DNA of 56,342 nt from Nocardiopsis potens DSM 45234 (GTDB lineage Bacteria; Actinomycetota; Actinomycetes; Streptosporangiales; Streptosporangiaceae), in contig NZ_ANBB01000040.1 of the NCBI RefSeq assembly GCF_000341105.1, forward strand, positions 1 through 56,342, written 5' to 3'. Positions 1-8,393 of this stretch are shown one piece after another. The notes under the pieces were generated by a model that was not told where the DNA came from, searched no databases, and saw nothing but the letters and a program-made list of their open reading frames with translations. Position numbers and translations under genes: made by a program. Every line of letters starts with the position of its first letter. Positions within the stretch are counted from its first letter, which is position 1.

Positions 1-113
1 CGCTGGTAGATGTAATCGGGGTGCTGCGGAGGTGCGCAGGGCACCCCCGCCCCTGCCCGATCCCCGCCGCAAACCAGGCATACAGGGATAAGGCCCCCTG
101 GTGGGCGCGGGCC
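1..113 (+). repeat. Head module of composite repeat, copy 1
   Basis: This segment matches 35997-36109 almost base for base, without indels over the first ~100 nt. It holds a 30-nt hairpin (18-47) with stem GGGGTGC/GCACCCC and a 16-nt loop ending GGTGCGCAGG. A second stem is ACCAGG (73-78) with CCTGGT (97-102). The left end may be cut by the window edge. No gene is supported here: the short open frames are arginine/proline-rich and the copies do not show codon-like variation. A structured RNA or DNA element is possible; the function is unknown. Confidence 0.7.
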
Positions 114-148
114 GGGCCGGTGAACGCGGCGCCCGGCCCCTCCCGCCT

Positions 149-410
149 TCGCCGCCTGCTTGAACCCCCGCTCCGTGGGGCGCCGCGCCGAACCGACCAG
201 CCGGTCCCCCTCCCGCCGTCGCCGCCCGCTTGAACCCCCGCCCCGCGAGACGCCGCGCCCGGGCGACCGCCTCCGCCCCGTTCCTACCTTCGCCGTCGCC
301 GCCTGCTTGAACCCCCGCTCCGTGGGGCGCCGCGCCGAACCGACCAGCCGGTCCCCCTCCCGCCGTCGCCGCCCGCTTGAACCCCCGCCCCGTGGGGCCC
401 GACGCCCGGC
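149..410 (+). repeat. Alternating 70/77-bp tandem array, copy 1
   Basis: Four units start at about 149, 219, 296 and 366, giving intervals of 70, 77 and 70 bp. Each has a conserved core built on CGCCGCCYGCTTGAACCCCC followed by a GC-rich dyad. Two linker types alternate: one contains ACCGACCAGCCGGTCCCCC, the other CGGGCGACCGCC. The last unit decays and gives way to simple CCCCTG-like sequence just before the deoA stop. Identical linkers recurring between units argue against CRISPR. Confidence 0.75.
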
Positions 411-505
411 CGGCCTCCTCACCCCCGGCCCCGGCTCTGCCCCCCTGCCCCTGCCCCTGCCTCTGGCTCCTGGAGAGGCGGCCCGCTCTTCTTCAGTCCG
501 GTGGG

Positions 506-1807
506 TCAGCCGAGGCGGTCGATGATCAGGGGGAGCGGTTCGGTGCCCGGGGCGGGCGGGGTGTCTTCGGGGGTGATCCGGGCGGCGCCGGCGAGCGCCT
601 CGGCTGCGGGGTCGAAGCGGGCCGGGTCGTCGGCGTACAGGGTGAGCAGCGGGCGGCCGGCGCGGACCCGGTCGCCGGGCTTCGCGTGCAGCACGACGCC
701 CGCGCCCGCCGAGACCGGGTCCTCCTTGCGGACCCGTCCTGCGCCGAGGCGGCGGGCGGCGACGCCGACCGCGTAGGCGTCCAGGCCGGTCAGCAGGCCC
801 GTCGCCGGGGCGGGCACCTCGCGCCGCTCGGCGGCCTGCGGCAGCGGGGCGTCCGGGTCGCCGCCCTGCGCGGCGATCATCGCCCGCCAGGCGTCCATCG
901 CGGTGCCGTCGCGCAGCGCGTCCGCCGGGTCCTTGGCGCCGGGCATGCCCGCGGCCGCCAGCATCTCCCGGCCCAGCTCCACCACCAGCCGGACCAGGTC
1001 CTCCGGGCCGCCGCCGGCCAGCACCTCCAGCGCCTCGGCGACCTCCAGGGCGTTGCCCACCGCCCGCCCCAGCGGGGCGTCCATCCCGGTGATCAGGGCC
1101 CGGGTACGCACCCCGTGGTCGGCGCCGATGTCGACCATGGTGCGGGCCAGCCGGCGCGCGCTCCCGGTGTCCTTCATGAACGCGCCCGACCCGGCCTTCA
1201 CGTCCAGCACCAGCGCGCCGGTCCCCTCGGCGAGCTTCTTGGACATGATCGAGGCGGCGATGAGCGGGACCGACTCGACGGTCCCGGTGACGTCGCGCAG
1301 CGCGTACAGCCGCCGGTCGGCCGGGGCCAGGCCGGGCCCGGCGGCGCAGATCGCTCCGCCCACCTCGCGCAGCCGGCGGAGGAGCTCGCCGGGGGCCAGC
1401 TCGGCGCGCCAGCCGGGGATCGACTCCAGTTTGTCCAGGGTGCCGCCGGTGTGGCCGAGCCCCCGCCCGGACAGCTGCGGGACGGCCGCCCCGCAGGCCA
1501 CCACCGCCGGGGTGAGCGGCAGGGTGGTCTTGTCGCCGACGCCGCCGGTGGAGTGCTTGTCCGTGGTGGGACGGTCCAGCCCGGTCAGGTCGAGGCGCTC
1601 GCCGGAGCGGAGCATCGCCCCGGTCCACCGGGCGACCTCGGCGCGGGTCATCCCGCGCCACACCACGGCCATGCAGAGCGCGGCCATCTGCTCGTCGGCG
1701 ATCCCGCCGGACGGCCCTTCGGCGTAGCGCGCGATCAGCCAGTCGATCTGCTCGGGGGTGAGCTCGGCCCCGTCGCGCTTGGCGGTGATGATGTCGATGA
1801 CGTCCAC
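506..1807 (-). CDS. deoA: Thymidine (pyrimidine-nucleoside) phosphorylase
   Basis: Cytosolic enzyme that cleaves thymidine, deoxyuridine or uridine with phosphate to the base plus (deoxy)ribose-1-phosphate. The 433-aa product is full length for the family. It starts MDVIDIITAKRDG and has the glycine-rich phosphate loop KHSTGGVGDKTTLPL near residue 85 and the SGRGLGHTGGTLDKLE block, both diagnostic. The GTG start at 1807 is preceded by GGAGG at good spacing. It follows cdd, so uridine formed by deamination can be phosphorolysed directly. A long perfect inverted repeat (1820-1907) lies immediately upstream of the ribosome binding site. The 3' end abuts the repeat array. The family is certain; thymidine versus broad pyrimidine specificity is not. 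Confidence 0.95.
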   Translation of the reverse strand: MDVIDIITAKRDGAELTPEQIDWLIARYAEGPSGGIADEQMAALCMAVVWRGMTRAEVARWTGAMLRSGERLDLTGLDRPTTDKHSTGGVGDKTTLPLTPAVVACGAAVPQLSGRGLGHTGGTLDKLESIPGWRAELAPGELLRRLREVGGAICAAGPGLAPADRRLYALRDVTGTVESVPLIAASIMSKKLAEGTGALVLDVKAGSGAFMKDTGSARRLARTMVDIGADHGVRTRALITGMDAPLGRAVGNALEVAEALEVLAGGGPEDLVRLVVELGREMLAAAGMPGAKDPADALRDGTAMDAWRAMIAAQGGDPDAPLPQAAERREVPAPATGLLTGLDAYAVGVAARRLGAGRVRKEDPVSAGAGVVLHAKPGDRVRAGRPLLTLYADDPARFDPAAEALAGAARITPEDTPPAPGTEPLPLIIDRLG

Positions 1808-1819
1808 TCTGCCTCCATT

Positions 1820-1907
1820 GCGTTGATCTTGGACTTATCGACCTGTCCCGACAGCGAACGAGTATCCGCAGACGGGGCTGACAGGTCGATAAGTCCAAGA
1901 TCAACGC
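1820..1907. repeat. Perfect 28-bp inverted repeat upstream of deoA
   Basis: The arms 1820-1847 and 1880-1907 are exact reverse complements (28 of 28) around a 32-nt loop. The outer arm contains TTGATCTTGGACTTATCGAC. It fills the cdd-deoA gap and ends about a dozen bases before the deoA start. It may terminate or attenuate transcription, or be a dispersed palindromic element related to those at 42707 and 48850, which share TGATCTTG-AC. Confidence 0.85.
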
Positions 1908-1917
1908 GAAGGGCCGG

Positions 1918-2322
1918 TCAGTCCTGCAGGTCCTGCGGGCCGAACGGCTGCGGCAGCAGCCGGGAGAGCGGCAGCATCCCCTCGGGGGTGTCCACCTCCA
2001 GGTCGGGCCCGCCGTGCTCGTAGAGGAGCTGGCGGCAGCGGCCGCACGGCATGAGCGGCGCGCCGTCGCCGTCGGTGCAGCTCAGCGCGGTCAGCCGGCC
2101 GCCGCCCCGCGCGTGCAGCGCCGAGACCAGCCCGCACTCCGCGCACAGGGTCAGCCCGTAGGAGGCGTTCTCCACGTTGCAGCCGACCACCGTGCTCCCG
2201 TCCGCGGTGAGCGCCGCCGCGCCGACCCTGAACCCCGAGTAGGGGGCGTAGGCGCGCTGCGCGGCGGCGTGCGCCGCGGCGCGCAGCGCGGCCCAGTCCG
2301 GTCCCGTTCCCTGCCCGGTCAT
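1918..2322 (-). CDS. cdd: Cytidine deaminase
   Basis: Zinc-dependent hydrolytic deaminase converting (deoxy)cytidine to (deoxy)uridine, 134 aa, the usual size of the homotetrameric bacterial enzyme. The zinc site is visible: CNVENASYGLTLCAECG supplies the first Cys and the catalytic Glu (CAE, about residues 60-62) and PCGRCRQL (about 92-99) the other two cysteines. YAPYSGFRVGAA near residue 25 is the nucleoside-binding start. The ATG at 2322 overlaps the upstream permease stop in ATGA, so it is translationally coupled to the importer. The open frame extends further upstream, but that part is a shadow of the permease. Confidence 0.96.
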   Translation of the reverse strand: MTGQGTGPDWAALRAAAHAAAQRAYAPYSGFRVGAAALTADGSTVVGCNVENASYGLTLCAECGLVSALHARGGGRLTALSCTDGDGAPLMPCGRCRQLLYEHGGPDLEVDTPEGMLPLSRLLPQPFGPQDLQD

Positions 2323-3578
2323 CCGCTCTTCCTCCGCCACTGCCGTCCGATCGCGGCCGGGGGCCGCAGCCGCTGCGAGGCCAGCGCCAGCACCAGCAGG
2401 GTGGCGATGTAGGGGCTGGCGATGACCACCTGGCCGGGGACCGTGTCGGTCAGCGCGTACCAGGCGCCCAGCAGCACCGCCACCACCAGCGAGGCGACGG
2501 CCGCGCCGATCCGCCGGCGCCGCCACTGCCAGACCGCGACCGCCGCCAGCGCCACCGCCATGAGCAGCAGCAGCGCGTGCACCGCCGGGCCCTGGCCGCG
2601 CACCTGGAGGGCGTCGGTGAAACCGAACAGGCCGGCGCCCATCGCCAGGCCGCCCGGCCGCCAGTTGCCGAAGATCATCGCGGCCAGCCCGATGTAGCCG
2701 CGCCCGCCGGTCTGGCCCTCCTGGTAGACCGAGGAGGCCACCATGGCGAGGAACACCCCGCCCATGCCGGCCAGGCCGCCGGAGACCAGCAGCGCCGCGT
2801 ACTTGTGCCGGTAGACGCCGACGCCCAGGGACTCGGCGGCGTCGGGGTTCTCCCCGCAGGAGCGGAGCCGCAGCCCGAACCGGGTGCGCCACAGGATCCA
2901 GTAGCTGGCCGGCAGGAGCAGCAGCGCGATCAGGGTGATCGCGGACATCCCGGTGGTCAGCCCGATCAGCACCCCGGCGAGGTCGGAGACGAGGAACCAG
3001 CCGGTCCGGTACACCGGCCCCAGCACGGTCTCCACCAGCGGCAGCCCGACCCGGGGGAAGTCGGGCAGCGGCGGCGACTGGCCGGCGCCGCCGCCGGGGG
3101 CGTCCATGAAGTACAGCACCGACAGGTAGCGCATCGCGCCGACCGACAGGATGTTGATCGCCACGCCGGAGACGATGTGGTCCACCCCGAAGGTGACCGT
3201 GGCGACGGCGTGGATCAGGCCGCCCGCCATGCCGCCGAGGATGCCCGCGGCCAGGCCGGCCCAGGGGTTCCCGGTGCTCCACGCGGCGAACGCGCCGAAC
3301 CAGGTGCCGAACACCATCATGCCTTCGAGGCCGATGTTGATGATGCCGGCCCGCTCGGCCCACAGGCCGCCCAGCGCGGCCAGCCCGATCGGCACCGCGT
3401 AGGCCAGCATGGTCTGTACGGTGCCCGCCGCGGTGAGCGCGTCCTGGCCGCTGAACAGCCGGACCGCGGAGAGCGCGGCGAACGCGGCCAGCGCCAGGCT
3501 CAGCAGCCGCCAGCGGCGGTGCGCCCGGGGCCGGGGCGGCGCCGCGTCCGGGACGGCGACGGTCATCTCCTGGCTCAC
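2319..3578 (-). CDS. Nucleoside ABC transporter permease, BmpC/YufQ type
   Basis: Second membrane subunit of a BMP-family nucleoside importer. At 419 aa it has about nine hydrophobic segments and the family-typical stretch ALGGLWAERAGIINIGLEGM near residue 85, followed by HIVSGVAINILS. The GTG start at 3578 is chosen because GGAGG lies 7 nt upstream and GTGA overlaps the preceding permease stop; a much longer open frame upstream is only a shadow. It overlaps cdd at its 3' end. The four-part cassette matches the RnsBACD/YufNOPQ-type guanosine/uridine uptake systems of Gram-positive bacteria. Substrate range is inferred from the deoA/cdd context. Confidence 0.92.
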   Translation of the reverse strand: MSQEMTVAVPDAAPPRPRAHRRWRLLSLALAAFAALSAVRLFSGQDALTAAGTVQTMLAYAVPIGLAALGGLWAERAGIINIGLEGMMVFGTWFGAFAAWSTGNPWAGLAAGILGGMAGGLIHAVATVTFGVDHIVSGVAINILSVGAMRYLSVLYFMDAPGGGAGQSPPLPDFPRVGLPLVETVLGPVYRTGWFLVSDLAGVLIGLTTGMSAITLIALLLLPASYWILWRTRFGLRLRSCGENPDAAESLGVGVYRHKYAALLVSGGLAGMGGVFLAMVASSVYQEGQTGGRGYIGLAAMIFGNWRPGGLAMGAGLFGFTDALQVRGQGPAVHALLLLMAVALAAVAVWQWRRRRIGAAVASLVVAVLLGAWYALTDTVPGQVVIASPYIATLLVLALASQRLRPPAAIGRQWRRKSG

Positions 3579-5110
3579 GGGGCCACCTCCGCCCGGCCGA
3601 GTTCCCTGCCGACCTGCTGCTGCTCGTAGCGTCGGCCCCACCTGTGCACGACCTCGTAGACCACGACCACGGTGAGCACCACGGTCGCCTGGGTGACCAC
3701 CGCCATCTCCTTGGGGATCCCCTCGAAGTCGAGGATCTGCGCGGACTGGTCCAGGAAGCTCCAGAACAGCGCGGCCAGCGCGATGCCCACCGGGTGGTTC
3801 CGGCCGAGCAGGGCGATGGCGATCCCGGTGAACCCGAGCCCCACCGGGAAGTCCAGCGCGTAGTAGTGCGAGTCGCCGAGCAGCTGCGGCATGCCGACCA
3901 GTCCGGCCACCATGCCGGAGATGACCATGGTGAGCAGCACCATCCGTTTCACGTCCACCCCGCTGGCCCTGGCCGCCTCCGGCGCCTGGCCGGTGGCGCG
4001 CAGGTCGAAGCCGAACCGGCTGCGGTTCAGCATCCACCAGTAGCCCGCGCCGACCGCGGCCGCCAGCAGCACCAGCCCGAACAGGTCCACCCGGGCGCCC
4101 ATGAAGCCCATCGGGACGCCCGGCACCCAGCCGGACTCGGCGATCTGCGGGGTGCCGATGTTGTTGGTGCCGATCTCCACCGCGAGCCGGTCGGTGGTGA
4201 GCAGGTAGGCGGTGATCCCGGTGGCGATGGAGTTGAGCATGATCGTGGAGATCACCTCTGAGACGCCGCGCGCGACCTTGAGGTAGCCGGCCAGTCCGGC
4301 CCACATGCCGCCGACCGCGACGGCGACGATGATGATCACCGCCTGGTGCAGCACCGGGGGCAGCGACACCGCGCCGCCGACCGCGGCGGCGAGCAGCGCG
4401 GCCAGCCGGTACTGGCCGTCCACCCCGATGTTGAACAGCTTCATCTTGAAGCCGATGGCCACCGCCACCGCGGACAGGTAGAGCGTGGAGCCGTTGTTGG
4501 CGATGGTGACGATGCTGTCCGGCTTGGTGCCGTGGTCCAGCATCGCGGCGAACGCGAACAGCGGGTCGACCCCGGTGGCCACCAGCACCACCGAGGTGAC
4601 CAGCAGGGCGAGCAGCACCGCGACGGCCACCGCGGACATCGCCAGCGCCAGCATCCGGCCCAGGGCGCGGTGGATCAGCGGGGCCGCCGCGCCGCCGGCG
4701 GCGGCGCCGATGCCGTAGGCGACCGGTTCGATCAGCCAGAGGTCGGCGACGGCGGCGGTGACCAGGCCGGCCGCCGCGGCGAGCAGCGGCGCCAGCACCG
4801 CGGCCGCGCCGCGGATCAGCGGCGGTTCGGCGCCGCGCGCGGCCAGCGCCCGGCCGCCGGCCAGCGGCAGGTGCCCGAGCAGGTGGCCGGCGAGGACGCC
4901 GACGGCCAGAGCGGCCGGGGCGAGCAGGAACAGGTCCAGCAGCACGGCGGCGACCGCGGCGGCGGCCGCACTGGCCGCGGCGGCCAGGGCGAGCACGGAC
5001 CGCCGGGGGGCGCCGGGGGCGCCTGGAGTCGAGGGAGCGCCGGAGGCTCCGGGCGTCCCGGACGCCTCCGGGGTGCCGGGGGTGCCCGAAGCGGCAGGGG
5101 TGCCGGTCAT
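3575..5110 (-). CDS. Nucleoside ABC transporter permease, BmpD/YufP type
   Basis: First membrane subunit of the nucleoside importer, 511 aa, longer than usual because of an N-terminal ~36-residue run rich in TPxASG-like repeats before the first hydrophobic helix. The body has the permease hallmark GFKMKLFNIGVDGQYRLAAL (about residues 220-240) and GVSEVISTIMLNSIATGI. The ATG at 5110 overlaps the ATPase stop (ATGA) and the stop overlaps the next permease (GTGA), so expression is tightly coupled. The extra N-terminal Ala/Leu-rich helices also exceed the family minimum. The low-complexity leader is probably cytosolic and of unknown role. Confidence 0.92.
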   Translation of the reverse strand: MTGTPAASGTPGTPEASGTPGASGAPSTPGAPGAPRRSVLALAAAASAAAAAVAAVLLDLFLLAPAALAVGVLAGHLLGHLPLAGGRALAARGAEPPLIRGAAAVLAPLLAAAAGLVTAAVADLWLIEPVAYGIGAAAGGAAAPLIHRALGRMLALAMSAVAVAVLLALLVTSVVLVATGVDPLFAFAAMLDHGTKPDSIVTIANNGSTLYLSAVAVAIGFKMKLFNIGVDGQYRLAALLAAAVGGAVSLPPVLHQAVIIIVAVAVGGMWAGLAGYLKVARGVSEVISTIMLNSIATGITAYLLTTDRLAVEIGTNNIGTPQIAESGWVPGVPMGFMGARVDLFGLVLLAAAVGAGYWWMLNRSRFGFDLRATGQAPEAARASGVDVKRMVLLTMVISGMVAGLVGMPQLLGDSHYYALDFPVGLGFTGIAIALLGRNHPVGIALAALFWSFLDQSAQILDFEGIPKEMAVVTQATVVLTVVVVYEVVHRWGRRYEQQQVGRELGRAEVAP

Positions 5111-6906
5111 CGCGCGCCTCCGTTCCCGGGCTCGGACCCCTGCCCGCTGCCGGAGTCGGCGCCGCCGGCCGGGCCGTCCGGATCGGCGGTGCCGGCCGCG
5201 CCATCGGAACCCGCGCGGTCGTCCTTGTCGTCCGGGGCATCCGCGTCGTCCGGGCCGGACCGGTCGGCCGTCCCCGCCGAGGCGTCCGTACCGTCCGCGT
5301 CGGACCGGTCGGCCGCCCCCTCCGGGCCCTCAGGCCCCTCACCGGCGTCCGTACCGGCCGTGCCGTTCTCGCCGTTCGGGCCGGAGGCACCGGTCATGGC
5401 GGAGCCGAGCTGCTCGGGGGTGACCGTCGCCGGGTCGGCGTCGGCGACGAGGCGGCCGCGGAGGATCACCTTGAGCGTGTCGGACATGCCGATCAGCTCG
5501 TCCAGGTCGGCGGAGACCAGCAGCACCGCCAGGCCCGCGGCGCGCGCCTCGCGCAGGTGGTCCCAGATGGCGGCCTGCGCGCCGACGTCCACGCCCCGGG
5601 TGGGGTGGGCGGCCAGCAGCACTGCCGGGTCTCCGCTCATCTCCCGGCCGACGATGAGCTTCTGCTGGTTGCCGCCGCTCAGCGCGTCGGCGAGCACGTC
5701 GATGCCGGGGGTGCGCACGTCGTAGGCGCCGACGATGCGCCGGGTGTCGGCGCGGGCGCCGGCCGCGTCGATCCGCACCCCTTTGGCGTTGGGCCGCTCC
5801 CGCTGGTGGCCGAGGATCCGGTTCTCCCACAGCGGCGCTTCCAGCAGCAGCCCCTGGCGGTGCCGGTCCTCGGGGATGAATCCGACCCCGGCCTCGCGGA
5901 TCTCCCGGGTGGAGCGGCCGGTGACGTCGGTGCCGCGGAGCAGCACCCGGCCCGCGGCGGCCGGGCGGATGCCCATCACCGCCTCGATCAGCTCGGCCTG
6001 GCCGTTGCCCTCGACCCCGGCGATGCCGACGATCTCGCCGCGCCGGATGCGCAGCGACACCCCGTCCACCACCGGGCGGCCGTCGGCGGCCTCCACCCGC
6101 AGGCCGTCCAGTTCCAGCACGGTCTCGTCGGTGACGGTGGACTCGCGCAGCTCGGGCACTGGCAGCGCGCCGCCGACCATCAGCGAGGCCAGCTCACGGG
6201 CGGTGGTGGCGGCCGGGTCGACCGTGCCGACGGTGGTGCCGCGCCGGATCACCGTGATGGTGTCGGCGACCCGCAGCACCTCGTCCAGCTTGTGCGAGAT
6301 GAAGATGACGGTGAGGCCCTCCCGCTTGAGCTCGCGCAGGTTGGCGAAGAGCTCGTCGACCTCCTGGGGGACCAGCACCGCGGTGGGCTCGTCCAGGATG
6401 ACGATGCGCGCGCCGCGGTAGAGGACCTTGAGGATCTCCACCCGCTGGCGGTCGCCGACGCCCAGCTCCTCCACCAGCACGTCCGGGCGGACGTTGAGGC
6501 CGTACTGGTCGGACAGGGCGCGCACCCGCGCCCGGGCGCCGGAGCCGATGCCGTGCCGGGCCTCGGCGCCGAGCACGGTGTTCTCCAGCACGGTCAGGTT
6601 GTCGGCGAGCATGAAGTGCTGGTGCACCATTCCCACGCCGTACCGGATCGCGTCGGCGGGCGAGCCGAGCACCGCGCGCTCGCCGCCGATGAGGATCTCG
6701 CCCTCGTCCGGGCGGTGCAGCCCGTAGAGGGTCTTCATCAGGGTGGACTTGCCCGCCCCGTTCTCGCCGACGACGGCGTGCACGGTGCCCGCGCCGACCG
6801 TGATGTCGATGTCGTGGTTGGCCACGACCCCCGGGAACCTCTTGGTGATCCCGCGCAGCTCGACCGCGGGAGGGGTTCCCTCGCCGGCCGCCTGCTCCTT
6901 GCTCAT
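5107..6906 (-). CDS. Nucleoside ABC transporter ATP-binding protein (two NBDs)
   Basis: Double-domain ATPase energising the importer. NBD1 has Walker A GENGAGKST at residues 47-55, a degenerate signature (ELGVGDRQRVEI) and Walker B ILDEPTAVL. NBD2 has the altered P-loop GVEGNGQAEL, the signature LSGGNQQK and the loop AAHPTRGVDVG in place of a normal Walker B, as is usual for the sugar/nucleoside class. After about residue 506 the ABC fold ends and a ~90-residue tail of Gly, Asp, Glu, Ala, Pro and Ser follows, strongly acidic and likely disordered. Typical family members stop near 510 residues, so the tail is an addition. It is followed by the permeases with 4-nt overlaps. Confidence 0.94.
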   Translation of the reverse strand: MSKEQAAGEGTPPAVELRGITKRFPGVVANHDIDITVGAGTVHAVVGENGAGKSTLMKTLYGLHRPDEGEILIGGERAVLGSPADAIRYGVGMVHQHFMLADNLTVLENTVLGAEARHGIGSGARARVRALSDQYGLNVRPDVLVEELGVGDRQRVEILKVLYRGARIVILDEPTAVLVPQEVDELFANLRELKREGLTVIFISHKLDEVLRVADTITVIRRGTTVGTVDPAATTARELASLMVGGALPVPELRESTVTDETVLELDGLRVEAADGRPVVDGVSLRIRRGEIVGIAGVEGNGQAELIEAVMGIRPAAAGRVLLRGTDVTGRSTREIREAGVGFIPEDRHRQGLLLEAPLWENRILGHQRERPNAKGVRIDAAGARADTRRIVGAYDVRTPGIDVLADALSGGNQQKLIVGREMSGDPAVLLAAHPTRGVDVGAQAAIWDHLREARAAGLAVLLVSADLDELIGMSDTLKVILRGRLVADADPATVTPEQLGSAMTGASGPNGENGTAGTDAGEGPEGPEGAADRSDADGTDASAGTADRSGPDDADAPDDKDDRAGSDGAAGTADPDGPAGGADSGSGQGSEPGNGGAR

Positions 6907-6938
6907 CGCGCTCCCCGTCGAAGTCCTGGTAGTGGTGC

Positions 6939-6979
6939 GGGGCGCGGCGGCTCCGGGGTCCCCGGTGCCGCCGCGCCCC
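6939..6979. promoter_or_regulatory. Intra-operon GC hairpin between bmp and ATPase genes
   Basis: The arms 6939-6951 (GGGGCGCGGCGGC) and 6967-6979 are perfect complements, and the enclosed CCGGGG-T-CCCCGG extends the stem past single T-T mismatches. It sits in the 112-nt gap after the binding-protein gene. Inference: an mRNA-stabilising or partial-termination structure that would give more binding protein than transporter. Confidence 0.65.
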
Positions 6980-7018
6980 GGCCGGCCCGCGCGCGGGCGG
7001 AGGCGTCCGCCCCGCGCG

Positions 7019-8080
7019 CTACGGCTCCGTCGGGACCTCGATCTCGCCGTCGATGATCCGCTGCTCGGCCTGGTCCAGCTCCTCGCGGATGTCGGCGATC
7101 TGCTCCTCGTTGGAGTCGGCGTAGCCCACGCCGCCGCTGGCCAGGTCGAAGCGCTGCACCCCGGTCTGCGGCTCGCCCTCGACGACGGAGGAGACGAACT
7201 CGAAGACGGCGTTGTCGACCCGCTTCATCGCGGAGGTGACCACGTAGGGCTTCTGCTCCTCGGAGGCGTTCTCGTACTGGTCGCTGTCGACCCCGATGAA
7301 CAGCGCCTCCTCCTCGGCGACGGCCTCCAGCACGCCGGTGCCGGAGGCTCCGGCGGCGTGGTAGACGACGTCGGCGCCACGGTCGATCTGGCTCTTGGCG
7401 GCGGACTTGCCCGCGCCGGGGTCCTGGAAGCCCTGCATGTCCGGTGGCTGGGTGAGGTACTGCCGCTCGATCTCGATGTCGGGGTCGACGTGCTCGACGC
7501 CGGCCGCGTAGCCCGCCTCGAACTTGTGGATCAGCGGGGTCTCCACCCCGCCGACGAACCCGACGTGGTCCTCCTCGGTCTTCAGCGCGGCGGCCACCCC
7601 GGCGAGGAAGGACGCCTGCTCCTCGGCGAAGACCAGGCTGGTGACGTTGTCGACGTCGTCGATCTCCTCGTCGACGATGGCGAAGCGGGTGTCCGGGAAC
7701 TCCGGGGCGACCTCGCGCAGCGGTTCGGCGTAGGCGTAGCCGACGCCGATCACCACGTCGAACCCCTGGTCGGCCATGAGGCGCAGCCGGTCGACCTTGG
7801 CGCTGTCCGGCTCGTCGGGGTTGGGCTCCAGGTCCTTGACCTCGCCGATGCCGAGTTCCTCCTCCACCCGCTGGAGCCCCTGGTAGGCGGAGTCGTTGAA
7901 CGACTTGTCGCCGCGGCCGCCGATGTCGTAGGCGAGGCCGACCCGGATGTCGGAGCCGCCCTCTCCCCCTCCCCCTGCGGAACCGCCGTCCTCCTGCGGG
8001 TTGTCGCAGGCGGTCAGGGCGAGCGCGACCGCGCCCGCGGAAGCGGCGGCGGCGAGCCTGGCCGCGAATCTGCTTCTCAC
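7019..8080 (-). CDS. BMP family nucleoside-binding lipoprotein
   Basis: Extracellular substrate receptor of the ABC importer, 353 aa. A lipoprotein signal peptide is present: MRSRFAARL, a hydrophobic Ala-rich core, then lipobox LTAC with the lipidated Cys at about residue 25, followed by a Gly/Ser linker. The mature part has the Bmp/PnrA signature RVGLAYDIGGRGDKSFNDSA and later VDSDQYENASEEQKPYVVTSAMKRVD. The GTG at 8080 has GGGGAG 8 nt upstream. It is the first gene of the nucleoside uptake/catabolism operon; a plausible promoter lies at 8146-8185. The 112-nt gap to the ATPase gene carries a strong hairpin. Confidence 0.94.
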   Translation of the reverse strand: MRSRFAARLAAAASAGAVALALTACDNPQEDGGSAGGGGEGGSDIRVGLAYDIGGRGDKSFNDSAYQGLQRVEEELGIGEVKDLEPNPDEPDSAKVDRLRLMADQGFDVVIGVGYAYAEPLREVAPEFPDTRFAIVDEEIDDVDNVTSLVFAEEQASFLAGVAAALKTEEDHVGFVGGVETPLIHKFEAGYAAGVEHVDPDIEIERQYLTQPPDMQGFQDPGAGKSAAKSQIDRGADVVYHAAGASGTGVLEAVAEEEALFIGVDSDQYENASEEQKPYVVTSAMKRVDNAVFEFVSSVVEGEPQTGVQRFDLASGGVGYADSNEEQIADIREELDQAEQRIIDGEIEVPTEP

Positions 8081-8145
8081 GTGAGCATCTCCCCTTCGAG
8101 CACCGGTCCGGCACGCGGTCGGCGGGCCGGCGACCGGGTCATGCA

Positions 8146-8185
8146 GCCGGACGATAACCCCGGCGGGGATTTGCCACCAATGGCC
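8146..8185 (-). promoter_or_regulatory. Candidate promoter of the nucleoside operon
   Basis: On the minus strand TTGGTG and TTATCG are separated by 17 nt, upstream of the binding-lipoprotein gene. It is in the right place for a sigma-70-like promoter, but the match is only moderate. Confidence 0.35.
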
Positions 8186-8272
8186 ATGGAGGGGTTGTTA
8201 TGAAGGCGAGAGACGACCGTTGTCGGAAACGCGAGACTTTCCTCCGTCTTTTCCTTGACAAGGGGTGGGGCG

Positions 8273-8305
8273 GACGGAAAGCGGACCGTTCCGCGCCGTT
8301 CCGTC
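8273..8305. terminator. Nested hairpin downstream of the alpha/beta hydrolase
   Basis: GACGGAA (8273-8279) pairs with TTCCGTC (8299-8305) and encloses GCGGA/TCCGC. It lies in the 313-nt gap between the hydrolase stop and the nucleoside operon, where a terminator is expected. No U-tract is evident. Confidence 0.45.
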
Positions 8306-8393
8306 ACCGCCCGCTCACCGCAATTCCGTTAATCCCCGCTTTCCCGGGAGTTTCGCTCCGCTCCCCGCTCTCCGGGGCCGCTCGGGGGCGAGG

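Noticed and set aside
149-525. A gene for a 49-residue Arg/Pro repeat protein (the 147-bp dimer is divisible by three)
   Set aside because: Differences among units fall mostly at amino-acid-changing positions, the start and end lie outside the repeats, and frames are open on both strands as expected of GC-rich DNA.
2319-5390. A 1023-aa fused protein covering both permeases
   Set aside because: The N-terminal two-thirds is the wrong frame of the first permease; the ribosome binding site at 3578 and the GTGA overlap define separate genes.
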